Below, piece by piece: positions 1 through 9,223 of a stretch of 64,000 bases of DNA. The stretch is from JACJXW01 sp964418125 (lineage in GTDB: Bacteria; Bacteroidota; Bacteroidia; Chitinophagales; Saprospiraceae), in contig CAYQKY010000013.1 of assembly GCA_964418125.1 (NCBI GenBank), positions 28,360-92,359 of the forward strand, in the 5' to 3' direction. The notes under the pieces are model-generated. The model saw only the letters and a program-made list of their open reading frames with translations. It was not told the DNA's origin and did not search any database. The stretch's first letter is position 1. The number at the start of each line of letters is the position of its first letter. The position numbers and the translations under genes are program-made.

Positions 1-690
1 GTGTTGAACGACTGAAAAGAGGATATAAAGCAGAATGACAATCGAAAAGGATGCCTCTTTGGCCAGAAAGAGCAAAACCAGGGCGATGGCGGCGAAGGTA
101 AACCTTACCTCATTGCCTTTCCACCCGAAGGATTTGAACTTGAGGCTGAACATAGGCACTTCCGAAACGAGCAGGTAAGAAACCACCAATACGCAACCAT
201 ACAGAAAAACAGGGTGGCTAACCAGCGGCTGCAGCCCAAAGGAGTCAAAGGTATAGATCAGCATCAGCCCTGCTGTAAAGATAGTGCTGGAAGGCGTTGG
301 CAGGCCGATAAAGCCGGTGGCCTGCCGGGTATCCAGGTTGAATTTGGCCAGGCGGAGGCCTGAAAAAACAGCGGCCAGGAAACCGGGGGTGGCCTCGTAT
401 ACAAGGCCGGAGGCGCCTTTCGGATGGAAGTGGCTGGCCAATAGAACATAATAAATGGCCCCGGGAACCACCCCGAAAGAAACCATATCCGCCAGGGAGT
501 CCAGTTCCTTGCCCAGTTTCGACTGTACCCCGAGCAGGCGGGCTGCCAGGCCATCTGCATAGTCGGCCATCACAGCTGCAAATATCCACCAGAAAGCAGC
601 GACAAACTGTCCGTAAAAAATACTGGCCAGCGCACAGCAGCCGAAAAAGAGATTGAGTAAGGTAATGGCGTTCGGAAGGTGCTTCTTCAT
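1..690 (-). CDS. pssA: CDP-diacylglycerol--serine O-phosphatidyltransferase, partial
   Basis: Reading the minus strand from an ATG at 690 gives an open frame with no stop up to the window edge (230 codons), so the C-terminus is missing. The N-terminus reads MKKHLPNAITLLNLFFGC. The CDP-alcohol phosphotransferase signature DG-x2-AR-x8-G-x3-D-x3-D is intact (DGLAAR, then G, KELD, SLAD, roughly residues 44-68). Several hydrophobic segments follow, as expected for an integral inner-membrane enzyme. The family transfers phosphatidyl from CDP-diacylglycerol; length and the early KKHLPNAITLLN sequence fit the bacterial PssA (type II) group that makes phosphatidylserine for phosphatidylethanolamine. 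It is divergent from the surface-protein gene at 874. Choice of serine rather than glycerol phosphate as acceptor is by overall resemblance only. Confidence 0.88.
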   Translation of the reverse strand, partial: MKKHLPNAITLLNLFFGCCALASIFYGQFVAAFWWIFAAVMADYADGLAARLLGVQSKLGKELDSLADMVSFGVVPGAIYYVLLASHFHPKGASGLVYEATPGFLAAVFSGLRLAKFNLDTRQATGFIGLPTPSSTIFTAGLMLIYTFDSFGLQPLVSHPVFLYGCVLVVSYLLVSEVPMFSLKFKSFGWKGNEVRFTFAAIALVLLFLAKEASFSIVILLYILFSVVQH

Positions 691-873
691 GGATTTTTTC
701 GTCCTCATCCTGCCAACACTCTTCCCTGGGGCAACGTCTTTCCTAATGAACTGTTAAAAAGAACGGAGATACTACGATATTGGGAAGAGTTGGCTAATTT
801 TCTTGGTAAAGATAAAGAAATTCCGCCGGCTTTCTACCCTTGCCGGCGCTCCGGCTTACATTGCAGACAAAGA

Positions 874-3822
874 ATGGCCATGCGCTCAACATACATCCTT
901 GCCTTCAGTATCTTTTTTTTTCCGATGCCGCCGCTGGCGGCGCAGCCGGGCAATGACGGCTGTGCCGGGGCTTTTCTGCTGGAGGATGTCTCCGACTGGT
1001 GTTCTGAAGCGAGCGCTTTCAGCAATCAGGGCGCGTCCGGTAGTGGGGTTCCTCCGGCTTCCTGTTTTTCCGGCCCTCAGGCTGATGTGTGGTTTTCTTT
1101 TACTCCCTTTGCGGCAGATGTGACCATCACCATTATCGGAAGTACCGGCATCAACCTGCTGGAAGCTCCGGAGATTGCCCTGTACCAGGGGGGCTGCGAT
1201 GGCCTGCAGGAGGTGGCCTGCGTTTCCGGCATCTCCCAGTCCAACGTCAACAGCCTCCATGCCGGCGGCCTCAGCCTGGGCCTGCCATATTACATTCGTA
1301 TACAGAGCGCACCGGGAAACAACGGCGCCTTTCAACTGTGCATCAACAACTACAACCCTCCCGAAGAGCCTTCTTCCGACTGCCCGGAAGCCGCTATCCT
1401 CTGCAGCAAGGAAGCTTTCGTGGTGCAAAAGCTGATCGGCCCGGGCAATGACCCGGAAGAGGCCAACGATGCCGGCTGCCTCAACGGGTTTGCCACTAAT
1501 GTAGAATGGCACTCCGCCTGGTTTGTGTGGACGGCGGGCAGCAGCGGCCCCCTCACCTTTACCCTGACGCCCCTCAACCCCCCCGACGACCTCGACTTCG
1601 TCGTCTATGAATTTCCCAACGGCCCGGGCGACTGTGCCGATAAAATTGTGCTCCGGTGTATGGCCTCCTCCTGCGACGGCCCCACCGGCCTGGCTGAATC
1701 TTCGGTTGACTTTTCCGAGCCGCCCAATTGCAATGACCCTTCCCAGGATAATTTCCTGGCCGCCATTTTTATGGAGGAAGGTAAAACTTATGGAATCATG
1801 GTCAATAATTTCTCCTCCACCGGCATCGGTTTCGAGATGGAATTCGGCGGTAGCGGGCAGTTCGCCGGCCCCGATGCGGCCATTGGCGCCAGCACTGCCG
1901 GCCCGGTTTGCCTGGGGGAAACCATTACGCTCCGGGATGCTTCCACTTACCCCGGTGGCAATATCGTGGGGTGGGAATGGAGTTTCGGGCCCGGCGCTTC
2001 TATTGCCGGCGCCCAAACGCCCGGCCCTCATGGATTGAGCTGGAATACCCCTGGCGCCAAGCCGGCCCTGCTTCGCCTGCTGTCCAATCAGGGTTGTATC
2101 GTCAGCACCGTGCGCATGATAGAGGTGGTGTGTTGCAACGCCGGTTATGAGGCCCAGGCTGACATCTCCCACCTGGAATGCCCGGAAGGCAATAACGGCG
2201 CTATAAGCGTTCAGGCCTCCAGCTTCAACCCGCCGTATGGTTACAGCTGGAGCAGCGGCCAGAATACTTCCACCATCGATGGCCTGGCGGCCGGAACGTA
2301 CATGCTTACCATAACCGACGCACTGGGGTGTGATACAATGCTTTCCCTGGAAGTGGAAAGCCCGCCGCCTTTCAGTATTGACACGGCAGTAACGCTACCC
2401 GCCTGCAACGGCGGCACAGATGGCGCCATCGCCCTTTCCGTAAGCGGGGCCACACCGTCTTACCTTTTTAGCTGGGATGGAGGCGCTTTCCAGCCGGAGG
2501 GAACGTATTCCGGCCTTCCCGCCGGGGATTATGAGGCCGTTATTAGGGATTCCCGCGGTTGCGAGCGGCGGTTCACCATTACCCTCCGGGAACTCGAACT
2601 GGAATTCGACATTTACATCACCCCTCCCTCCTGCCATGACAGCGAGGATGCTTCCCTTACGATCCGGCCATTGAACGGGCAGCCTCCCTATGCGTTCAAT
2701 CTCAATGATGGCAGCGGCTGGGTAAATACCAATTCCTGGCAGGGGCTGGGCGCGGGCGTCTATAGTGTGGGTGTTCGGGATGCCAACCAGTGCCAGGCGA
2801 ACTTTTCTCTTGCCATAGAAAGCCCGCTTCCCCTGTCCGTCAGCTTATCTGCTACAGAGCTCTCCTGCTACGGCGCCACCGATGGCGGGGTGGAGGCTTC
2901 GGCGGAGGGCGGCAATGGCAGTTATGCCTTTTTGTGGAATACCGGGAGCACGGCGGCGGCGCTTCGGGAACTCGGAGCCGGCACTTATGAGGTGACGGTT
3001 ACCGATGGCAATGGCTGCACCATCCGGGATGCAGTAACCTTATATCAGCCTGCCGCCCTGGCCCTGGCTCTGGAGTCCATTAACCCTGCCCGCTGCCACG
3101 GAGAGGCCAGCGGCAGCCTGGAAGCGTCGGCTTCCGGAGGAAGGCCGCCTTATGAATTTTCCCTTGACGGGCAGATCTTCCAGGGAGTGCCCCGGTTCGA
3201 CAACCTTCCGGCCGGCAATTACACCTTGTCCGTGCGCGATTCCGAAGGCTGCCGGCTGAACCGCAATGTATCGGTCGGGGAGCCGCCTCCCCTGCAGGTC
3301 GAGGCGGGAGGGGCCATCGAGGTTGAATTGGGGTACGATGTGCAGCTGCAGGCGCTGGCCAATGGCAACGCCCTGGCCTATAGCTGGCAGCCGGCAGAAG
3401 GGCTGAGCTGCACGGATTGCTCATCTCCGGTATTGATGCCTCTTCGTAGTGGTTGGTATACCGTCCGGGCAGAAGATGAAAACGGCTGTGTAGCCGTCGA
3501 CTCGGTGAGGGTTTCCCTCAGTGAAGAACGGCCGGTCTATATCCCCAATGCCTTTTCCCCGAATGGAGACGGGCGAAATGACCATTTCGCGGCCCACCCC
3601 GGGCCGGGGGGGCGGCAGGTCACCTCCCTGAAAGTCTTTAACCGTTGGGGCGCTTTGGTTTTTGCGCAGGAAAATTTGTCGTCCGGTATTCCCGTTTTAC
3701 AATGGGATGGGATGTTTCGAAACCAGCCTGCCCCCTCAGGTGTCTATACCTATGTAATAGAAGTCGAATTCATCGATGGATCGCGGAGCCGGTACAGCGG
3801 CAGCGTTTCCCTCACCCGATAA
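874..3822 (+). CDS. Giant secreted SprB-repeat protein with gliding-motility/T9SS type B C-terminal domain
   Basis: About 982 residues from the ATG at 874 (a second ATG at 880 is equally possible). The open frame runs further upstream to 679, but only the start at 874/880 puts a signal peptide first (MRSTYILAFSIFFFPM...AAQ). Order of parts: two Cys-rich beta-sandwich-like modules in the first ~350 residues, a PKD-like segment (GWEWSFGPG), about five SprB-type repeats of ~80 residues, each ending near 'LPAGxYxxxVRDxxGC', then the C-terminal domain with PNAFSPNGDGRNDHF and KVFNRWG. That last domain marks cargo of the type IX secretion system (type B). It probably functions as a surface adhesin or gliding-related protein. 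The next gene is a paralog 9 bp downstream. Specific ligand unknown. Confidence 0.85.
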   Translation: MAMRSTYILAFSIFFFPMPPLAAQPGNDGCAGAFLLEDVSDWCSEASAFSNQGASGSGVPPASCFSGPQADVWFSFTPFAADVTITIIGSTGINLLEAPEIALYQGGCDGLQEVACVSGISQSNVNSLHAGGLSLGLPYYIRIQSAPGNNGAFQLCINNYNPPEEPSSDCPEAAILCSKEAFVVQKLIGPGNDPEEANDAGCLNGFATNVEWHSAWFVWTAGSSGPLTFTLTPLNPPDDLDFVVYEFPNGPGDCADKIVLRCMASSCDGPTGLAESSVDFSEPPNCNDPSQDNFLAAIFMEEGKTYGIMVNNFSSTGIGFEMEFGGSGQFAGPDAAIGASTAGPVCLGETITLRDASTYPGGNIVGWEWSFGPGASIAGAQTPGPHGLSWNTPGAKPALLRLLSNQGCIVSTVRMIEVVCCNAGYEAQADISHLECPEGNNGAISVQASSFNPPYGYSWSSGQNTSTIDGLAAGTYMLTITDALGCDTMLSLEVESPPPFSIDTAVTLPACNGGTDGAIALSVSGATPSYLFSWDGGAFQPEGTYSGLPAGDYEAVIRDSRGCERRFTITLRELELEFDIYITPPSCHDSEDASLTIRPLNGQPPYAFNLNDGSGWVNTNSWQGLGAGVYSVGVRDANQCQANFSLAIESPLPLSVSLSATELSCYGATDGGVEASAEGGNGSYAFLWNTGSTAAALRELGAGTYEVTVTDGNGCTIRDAVTLYQPAALALALESINPARCHGEASGSLEASASGGRPPYEFSLDGQIFQGVPRFDNLPAGNYTLSVRDSEGCRLNRNVSVGEPPPLQVEAGGAIEVELGYDVQLQALANGNALAYSWQPAEGLSCTDCSSPVLMPLRSGWYTVRAEDENGCVAVDSVRVSLSEERPVYIPNAFSPNGDGRNDHFAAHPGPGGRQVTSLKVFNRWGALVFAQENLSSGIPVLQWDGMFRNQPAPSGVYTYVIEVEFIDGSRSRYSGSVSLTR

Positions 3823-3831
3823 CGTAAAGCT

Positions 3832-6800
3832 ATGAATAAAGTACATGCTATGACACAAAAAATACTTCCCCTCCTGTTCAGTGTGGCGTTTATGCTGGCG
3901 GCAACGGGCCTTTCGGCTCAGCCCTCCAACAACGACTGCGCCAGCGCCATTTTCCTGGATGATGTCAGTAGCTGGTGTTCTTCGTCCGGAGCCTATTCCA
4001 ATATAGGAGCTACCGATTCGGGTATCAACCCGAGCTGCTTTCCCAACAACAGCCTCGATGTGTGGTTCGCCTTTACGGCGGAAGCCACAACGGTGAATAT
4101 TACCGTCGTCGGCGATGTCGGCATCAACGCCGGCGGCACCCTCACCTTTCCTCAGTTTGCCCTCTACAGCGGCGATTGTGGCAACCTCACTCAGGTGGAA
4201 TGTGCGAACGACCCTATCGGGAACAATACCATCGGCGCCTTCGCCAGCAACCTCAATATCGGCTCTACCTATTACATACAGGTCAGCGGCCGGCTGGGAG
4301 AGATCGGTACGTTTAAGCTGTGCGTCAATAATTACAACCAACCTCTGGAACCTTCCGGGGACTGCAACACCGCGGTCGTTCTCTGCGATAAAGACCCTTT
4401 CACGGTAGACTATGTCGTGGGCGAAGGGGCCAACCCCAATGAAATCTTTGACGAAGGCTGTGGCTGTGGTATTGTCGAAGACAATTCTTCCTGGTACAAA
4501 TGGACCTGTGAGGAGTCCGGCACCCTGACGTTTACCCTTACCCCCCTCAACCCCGCTGACGACCTCGACTTTGTAGTATTCGAACTGCCCAATGGCGTCA
4601 ATGACTGTTCTGATAAGATCCCTTTGCGTTGTATGGCCTCCGGAGAAAATATCGGAGCTCCTTTTTCCCAGTGGCAGCCTTGTACCGGCCCTACGGGCCT
4701 GGCCATTAATGACGGAGACGTCAGCGAGTCGTGCGGTTGCCAGCCCGGCAACAACAACTTTGTGCAGGCCATCGATATGGAGGCCGGCAAGAGTTATGCT
4801 CTTATCATCAATAACTTCAGCGGCTCGGGCGACGGCTTTTCCCTCCAGTTTGGGGGCACCGGCACCTTTCGAGGGCCGGTGGCGGACTTCACTTCCAGTA
4901 CGGATACGGTTTGCGTCGGTGAACCGGTCACTTTTACCGATGCCAGCACTTTTGAAGGGGTGATCTCTGACCGGAGGTGGACTTTCGGGCAGGCCGCCAG
5001 CCCTGCCAGCACCACCGGTTCCGGCCCTCATCAGGTATCCTACAACCGGCCGGGGCTCAAATCCATCGTACTGCAGGTTGAAACCGATGACGGCTGTATC
5101 GTCACTGCGGTGGGCAATGTCTATGTAGAATGTTGTGACGGCCACTTCGATATCAGCGCCACCCCTACGCCACTCACCTGCCCGAATTCATTGGACGGGG
5201 CTATTGACCTAAGCGTCAGCAGTGACTTTTCACCTTACACTTTCACCTGGAGCAATGGCCAAAGTACAGAAGACCTTTCCGGGCTCGATAGAGGAGATTA
5301 TGATGTAACGGTTACCGACGCCGCCACCTGCCAGGTGGAACTCAGCGTAGCCATAGGCGGCCCGCCGGAATTCGATGTCGATACCCTCATCGGCATGCCA
5401 ACCTGCAACGGCGGCACGGATGGCTCCATTACCCTGGAAGTGAGGGGGGCTACCCCTCCTTATGAGTACAGCTGGCGGGGCGAACCCTTCGGCAATGACA
5501 ATATGATCGAAAACCTACCCGTTGGAGACTACGGCGTTACCATCCGCGATGTCAACGGATGCGAGCTTTCTCTGGTCATTCCCGTACGGGAGCTGGAACT
5601 GGAGCTCGACCCCGATGTTAACAGTATCATTGACCCTTCCTGTACCGGCTTTTCGGACGGGATGATAACGGTGGCTATTGGCAACGGACAGCCTTCCTAT
5701 CTGTACGATTTTAATGACGGTAATGGTTTTGTCGATGAAAATATGCTGAGCAACCTTCCTGCCGGCAGCTATATGGTCGATGTGCAGGATGCCAACCTGT
5801 GCCGGGGTAGTTTCACTTTTGTGCTTGAGGACCCGCCCCTGCTGGAGGCCGGTTTTGATTTACAGGGCATCAGCTGCTTTGGAGAAGCCGATGGCGTGCT
5901 TACTGCCGTCCCCACCGGAGGAGTGGGGGGCTACGCCTATCAGTGGGGAGGTGGCCAGTCGACGGCTACCCTAAGCGGCCTTGGCCCCGGGGCGTACAGT
6001 GTGACGGTCACTGATGCCAATGGCTGTGTCACTGCGGCTGATACTGCTTTCGGCCAGCCTCCCGAGTTGTTCATAGCTCTGGATACGGTTATCAATGCCC
6101 TCTGTTTTGGTGAAGCTACCGGTTCCATCAGCGTCTCCGGTGAAGGTGGGGTTTCGCCTTATGAGTTCAGCATTGGAGGAGGGCAGGTATTTCAGGTGGA
6201 GCCTACCTTCGGCAGCCTGATGGCCGGCACTTACGAAATTACGGTGATGGACGTGAACGGCTGCACCGAAAGCCTCACCGCCACCGTTACCCAGCCGGCT
6301 GAGCTGATCGTCAATGCCGGGCCGGACGAGAGCATTGAGCTCGGATACTCCACCCGCCTGCGCGCAGTGGCCAACGACCTGTCGGTAACCTACTCCTGGG
6401 CGCCGCCGGACTCCCTCTCCTGTATCGAATGCCAGGACCCGCAGGCTAACCCGGTGAACACAACGGCCTACACCGTTACGGCCACTGACGGTAACGGCTG
6501 TATCGCCACGGATGAAGTGGTGGTTCTTGTGCTTAAGAACCGGCCGGTATACATCCCCAATGCTTTCTCTCCCAACGAGGACGGGCGGAACGACTTCTTC
6601 ACCGTCTACGCCGGCCCGGGCGCCCGGCAGATATTGCGGCTGAAGATATTTAACCGTTGGGGAGGGCTGGTGTTCGAAAACGATAATTTCCAGCCCAATG
6701 ACCCCTCCCTGGGATGGGACGGCTACTTCAAGGGAGAGCCGGCACAGATCGATATCTATGCCTATTTCGTAGAGGTGGCCTTCATCGATGGTGTGTCGGT

Positions 6801-6834
6801 CATTTATGAGGGGGATATTTCGCTGGTGAGGTAG
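3832..6834 (+). CDS. Second giant SprB-repeat/T9SS type B surface protein, paralog of the preceding gene
   Basis: 1000 residues from ATG 3832; an ATG at 3850 (MTQKILPL) is an alternative start, and both leave a signal peptide ending ...TGLSAQ. The domain order matches the upstream gene: Cys-rich beta-sandwich modules, PKD-like segment (RRWTFGQ), SprB-type repeats, and the C-terminal PNAFSPNEDGRNDFF / KIFNRWGG domain. Stretches such as FTLTPLNPxDDLDFVV and VYIPNAFSPN are shared nearly word for word with its neighbour, so the pair arose by tandem duplication. With only 9 bp between them they are very likely co-transcribed. Expected to be exported by the type IX system and anchored or released at the cell surface. 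Binding partner cannot be inferred. Confidence 0.86.
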   Translation: MNKVHAMTQKILPLLFSVAFMLAATGLSAQPSNNDCASAIFLDDVSSWCSSSGAYSNIGATDSGINPSCFPNNSLDVWFAFTAEATTVNITVVGDVGINAGGTLTFPQFALYSGDCGNLTQVECANDPIGNNTIGAFASNLNIGSTYYIQVSGRLGEIGTFKLCVNNYNQPLEPSGDCNTAVVLCDKDPFTVDYVVGEGANPNEIFDEGCGCGIVEDNSSWYKWTCEESGTLTFTLTPLNPADDLDFVVFELPNGVNDCSDKIPLRCMASGENIGAPFSQWQPCTGPTGLAINDGDVSESCGCQPGNNNFVQAIDMEAGKSYALIINNFSGSGDGFSLQFGGTGTFRGPVADFTSSTDTVCVGEPVTFTDASTFEGVISDRRWTFGQAASPASTTGSGPHQVSYNRPGLKSIVLQVETDDGCIVTAVGNVYVECCDGHFDISATPTPLTCPNSLDGAIDLSVSSDFSPYTFTWSNGQSTEDLSGLDRGDYDVTVTDAATCQVELSVAIGGPPEFDVDTLIGMPTCNGGTDGSITLEVRGATPPYEYSWRGEPFGNDNMIENLPVGDYGVTIRDVNGCELSLVIPVRELELELDPDVNSIIDPSCTGFSDGMITVAIGNGQPSYLYDFNDGNGFVDENMLSNLPAGSYMVDVQDANLCRGSFTFVLEDPPLLEAGFDLQGISCFGEADGVLTAVPTGGVGGYAYQWGGGQSTATLSGLGPGAYSVTVTDANGCVTAADTAFGQPPELFIALDTVINALCFGEATGSISVSGEGGVSPYEFSIGGGQVFQVEPTFGSLMAGTYEITVMDVNGCTESLTATVTQPAELIVNAGPDESIELGYSTRLRAVANDLSVTYSWAPPDSLSCIECQDPQANPVNTTAYTVTATDGNGCIATDEVVVLVLKNRPVYIPNAFSPNEDGRNDFFTVYAGPGARQILRLKIFNRWGGLVFENDNFQPNDPSLGWDGYFKGEPAQIDIYAYFVEVAFIDGVSVIYEGDISLVR

Positions 6835-6877
6835 GGGGGGAGGAAGGAATGAGTGAATTTCAGCCAGTATCTGTATA

Positions 6878-7906
6878 ATGAAAATTCAGAGCATCTTTTT
6901 TTTCTTTCTTTTGCTGTGCTCCTGCGATTTCATACAGGGCAACCGCATTCCTCCTGATGTCGTCACGGAGCCCGTGCCCTACGACTCCGATGACCCCGCC
7001 ATCTGGTGGAATAGCGCCAGCCCGGAACAGAGCATCGTCTTTGGAACAGACAAACAGTCAAAGGGCGGCCTTTACGCTTTCGGGCTGGATGGAAAGATCA
7101 TCCCGGAGAAGTCGGTAACCGGCCTGCGGTATCCGAATAATGTAGATGTAGAATACGGTTTTCGGCTTGGCCAGGAGGAAGTGGATATCGTTGCCGTCAC
7201 AGAACGAGATGGCAGGGCTATTCGGATCTTTTCCGTACCCGGAATGAAGCCGCTGGATAATGGGGGTATTCCTGTTTTCCAGGGAGAGCGTGGCTTCGGA
7301 TACCGCGAACCGATGGGCATCGGCCTGTACCGGGCTCCTTCCGGTGAGGTGTTTGTCGTTGTGAGCCGCAAGGGAGGGCCGAAGCAAGGCTATCTGTGGC
7401 AATACCGGCTGGAAGAAGACGGAGGAACGATAAGGGCGGTGCTGGTGCGCAGGTTCGGAAAATTCAGCGGCTTCCAGGAGATAGAGGCCATTGCCGTGGA
7501 CGACGAGTTGGGTTTTGTCTATTATTCGGACGAAGCTGCCGGTATCAGAAAATATTATGCCGATCCGGCGGGAGGCAATGAAGAGCTGGCCTTTTTCGGC
7601 AGAGAAGGCTTTATGGGGGACCGGGAGGGCATCGCCATTCTGGATAGGGGCCAGGGAACTGGACTCATCATTGTATCGAACCAGCAGGGATACGCCTTTA
7701 GGGTTTTCCCGCGGGAAGGGCTGCCCGGAAAGCCCCATCAGCACCCTTTTCTACAGGAATTCCTGCTTTCCACCTGGGAGACAGACGGATGTGAGGTGAG
7801 TACAGCTGATTTTGGGCCGAATTTTCCGCACGGGCTGTTCGTTGCCATGTCTGATGACCGCACTTTCCAGTTTTACGAGCTGGAGAAACTGGGGCTGGGT
7901 AATTGA
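6878..7906 (+). CDS. Beta-propeller phytase, lipoprotein
   Basis: 342 residues. A lipoprotein signal ends at Cys16 (FFFFLLLCSC). The mature part begins with the typical beta-propeller phytase opening (VTEPVPYDSDDPAIWWN), then the family's propeller strands: GGLYAFGLDGK, YPNNVDVEYG, EREPMGIG-like RxPMGIGLY, EIEAIAVDDELGFVYYSDE, and a final segment with DDRTFQFYE. Clustered acidic residues in these loops bind Ca2+ and phosphate in known members. The enzyme removes phosphate from myo-inositol hexakisphosphate, so this is probably a phosphate-scavenging surface or periplasmic enzyme. Its stop lies 1 bp from the stop of the convergent bS21 gene. It could act on another phosphoester, but the family assignment is firm. 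Confidence 0.85.
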   Translation: MKIQSIFFFFLLLCSCDFIQGNRIPPDVVTEPVPYDSDDPAIWWNSASPEQSIVFGTDKQSKGGLYAFGLDGKIIPEKSVTGLRYPNNVDVEYGFRLGQEEVDIVAVTERDGRAIRIFSVPGMKPLDNGGIPVFQGERGFGYREPMGIGLYRAPSGEVFVVVSRKGGPKQGYLWQYRLEEDGGTIRAVLVRRFGKFSGFQEIEAIAVDDELGFVYYSDEAAGIRKYYADPAGGNEELAFFGREGFMGDREGIAILDRGQGTGLIIVSNQQGYAFRVFPREGLPGKPHQHPFLQEFLLSTWETDGCEVSTADFGPNFPHGLFVAMSDDRTFQFYELEKLGLGN

Positions 7907-7907
7907 A

Positions 7908-8105
7908 TCAATCCTCCTGCTCTTCCTGTTGCTTCTGGAGCAGGTATTGTGCTTTCAGCAGTTCATTGCGGCGCCTGACCGATGGCTTGGTGAACTGCTG
8001 GCGGCGGCGGAGTTCTTTAACGACTCCCACATTACGGTGTTTGCGTTTGTAGCGCTTCAGCGCCCGGTCGATGGACTCTCCATCCTTTACTTCAATAATG
8101 ATCAT
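7908..8105 (-). CDS. rpsU: 30S ribosomal protein bS21, paralog 1
   Basis: 65 residues starting at the ATG at 8105 (MIIIEVKDGESIDRALKRYK). The open frame extends further upstream, but only this start gives the family N-terminus. The basic body (RKHRNVGVVKELRRRQQ, then KPSVRRRNELLKAQ) is typical, and the tail is Gln/Glu rich (QKQQEEQED). In Bacteroidota bS21 packs near the 3' end of 16S rRNA and helps hide the anti-Shine-Dalgarno sequence. Two more copies lie within 1.3 kb. This copy is the most divergent in its tail and has VKDGES where the others have VKDNES. No strong Shine-Dalgarno sequence precedes it. Confidence 0.93.
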   Translation of the reverse strand: MIIIEVKDGESIDRALKRYKRKHRNVGVVKELRRRQQFTKPSVRRRNELLKAQYLLQKQQEEQED

Positions 8106-8378
8106 AAATGCCTTTTTAAAAAAGTTTACAACAAAAAGCATCAAGCGGCAGGCAACTGCCCGGCTTACACTTTCGAAAATTAAAGAAACAAAAGGGGCGT
8201 AGAACGCCCTTTTCCATGAATGGAAATCATACAATTCTCGCTGCCAATGGATAAAATTATCTTACTCGGGTAGGAAGACCAGCCAATGGAGCAATTGAAT
8301 GACGCCGCAAAAATAGGGAATTTACTGGAAAAAACAATGCCTTGGATGAGCCGCACTTAGGAGCGGGCCCAAAAGCCA

Positions 8379-8576
8379 TCAATCATTGCTTTCGGCATTC
8401 TCTTTCTCCTGCTTATAGATGGCCTTGAGCACCTCTTTGCGGCGCTTGACGGAAGGCTTGGTGAACTGCTGCCGGCGGCGCAGTTCTCTGATGAGTCCGA
8501 TGTTGCGGTGCTTGCGCTTATAGCGCTTCAGCGCCCGGTCGATGGATTCGTTGTCTTTTACATTGATTATTATCAT
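8379..8576 (-). CDS. rpsU: 30S ribosomal protein bS21, paralog 2
   Basis: 65 residues (MIIINVKDNESIDRALKRYK...). Differs from paralog 3 mainly in the centre (RKHRNIGLIRELRRRQQ), at KEVLKAIY, and in the tail (KENAESND). It is transcribed leftwards like its neighbours, about 270 bp upstream of paralog 1. The gap between them carries a G/C-rich imperfect hairpin near 8189-8213. The role is assembly into the small ribosomal subunit, where bS21 contacts the mRNA exit platform. Whether the copies are made under different conditions cannot be told from the sequence. Confidence 0.93.
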   Translation of the reverse strand: MIIINVKDNESIDRALKRYKRKHRNIGLIRELRRRQQFTKPSVKRRKEVLKAIYKQEKENAESND

Positions 8577-8619
8577 ATAGTGTTGAATTAAAAAAGGGGA
8601 AATAGTGCGTCCCCATTCG

Positions 8620-8674
8620 TTTAAAAAATCAAAAAGTGGGGCCGGAGCACCACACCGTTAGTGGTGCTCCGGCC
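8620..8674 (-). terminator. Intrinsic terminator of the RRM gene
   Basis: A perfect 14-bp stem (8640-8653 pairing with 8661-8674, GGCCGGAGCACCAC on the plus strand) with a 7-nt loop starts 7 bp past the stop of the RRM gene. Read on the minus strand it is followed by T-rich sequence (CTTTTTGATTTTTT). This is the clearest rho-independent terminator in the window and separates the RRM gene from bS21 paralog 2. Confidence 0.8.
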
Positions 8675-8681
8675 GATTGGT

Positions 8682-8975
8682 TTACCAGCGGTTATAACTG
8701 TTGCTGTTATAATTGCTGGAGGTGCGGCGCTCATTTCGGGGGCGCGCCTTTTTGACGACGATCGTCCGTCCGTGGAGTTCGGAATCATTGAGTTCGTTGA
8801 TGGCGTCAACAGCGGCCACTTCGTCATCCATCTCTACAAATCCATAGCCTTTAGACCGGCCAGTGTCATAATCCATGATCACTTTGGAGGAGGATACCTC
8901 GCCAAATTCTTCAAATACGTGCTGGAGATCTTCGCTGCTCGTGTCGTAACTGAGCCGTGCAATAAAAATGTTCAT
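8682..8975 (-). CDS. RRM-type RNA-binding protein
   Basis: 97 residues made of a single RNA recognition motif plus a short tail. RNP2 is at the N-terminus (MNIFIARLSY) and RNP1 is KGYGFVEM near residue 43. The beta1-alpha1-beta2-beta3-alpha2-beta4 order is complete, ending GRTIVVKKARP. The tail is short, Asn/Ser/Arg rich (RRTSSNYNSNSYNRW). This is the size and layout of the small glycine-poor RRM proteins of Bacteroidota and of cyanobacterial Rbp proteins, which bind RNA and are often cold-induced. It lies between bS21 paralogs 2 and 3 on the same strand. Target RNAs are unknown. Confidence 0.9.
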   Translation of the reverse strand: MNIFIARLSYDTSSEDLQHVFEEFGEVSSSKVIMDYDTGRSKGYGFVEMDDEVAAVDAINELNDSELHGRTIVVKKARPRNERRTSSNYNSNSYNRW

Positions 8976-9223
8976 AACAAAAAGAAAAAATTAATTAAAT
9001 AAAAAAATACCTCTGCGGGAAACAGTATGCTGTTACGCCTATACAAAGCAATACAGCCATGTTTCCCAATGGGCGATCAAACGATTAGTACAACTGGTGG
9101 AAAATTTTCAGGTAGGAAGAAAAATAACCTCAGGCCAACGGAACTAATGATTGATGGTGCAAAGATACACATTAATAACAGGATAACAAGGCCAAGAGTT
9201 TGTTTTCCTGTCTAAGAAGGGAG
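8976..9223. other. Intergenic leader region of the RRM gene
   Basis: 248 bp between bS21 paralog 3 and the RRM gene. It is A/T rich immediately before the RRM start (minus strand), as is usual for Bacteroidota leaders, and contains no Shine-Dalgarno sequence. I saw no convincing coding frame. A long 5' leader would fit a cold-shock-type RNA-binding gene, but no structured element could be shown by eye. Confidence 0.4.

Noticed and set aside
886..2172. Long minus-strand open frames opposite the giant surface proteins (here and at 3736-5145)
   Set aside because: The two antisense frames resemble each other only because the sense genes are paralogs; there are no signal peptides or motifs.
8189..8213. 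GGGGCG...CGCCC hairpin as terminator of bS21 paralog 2
   Set aside because: The stem has a bulge and lies about 170 bp past the stop. It may end or shape the leader of paralog 1, but I could not call it a terminator.
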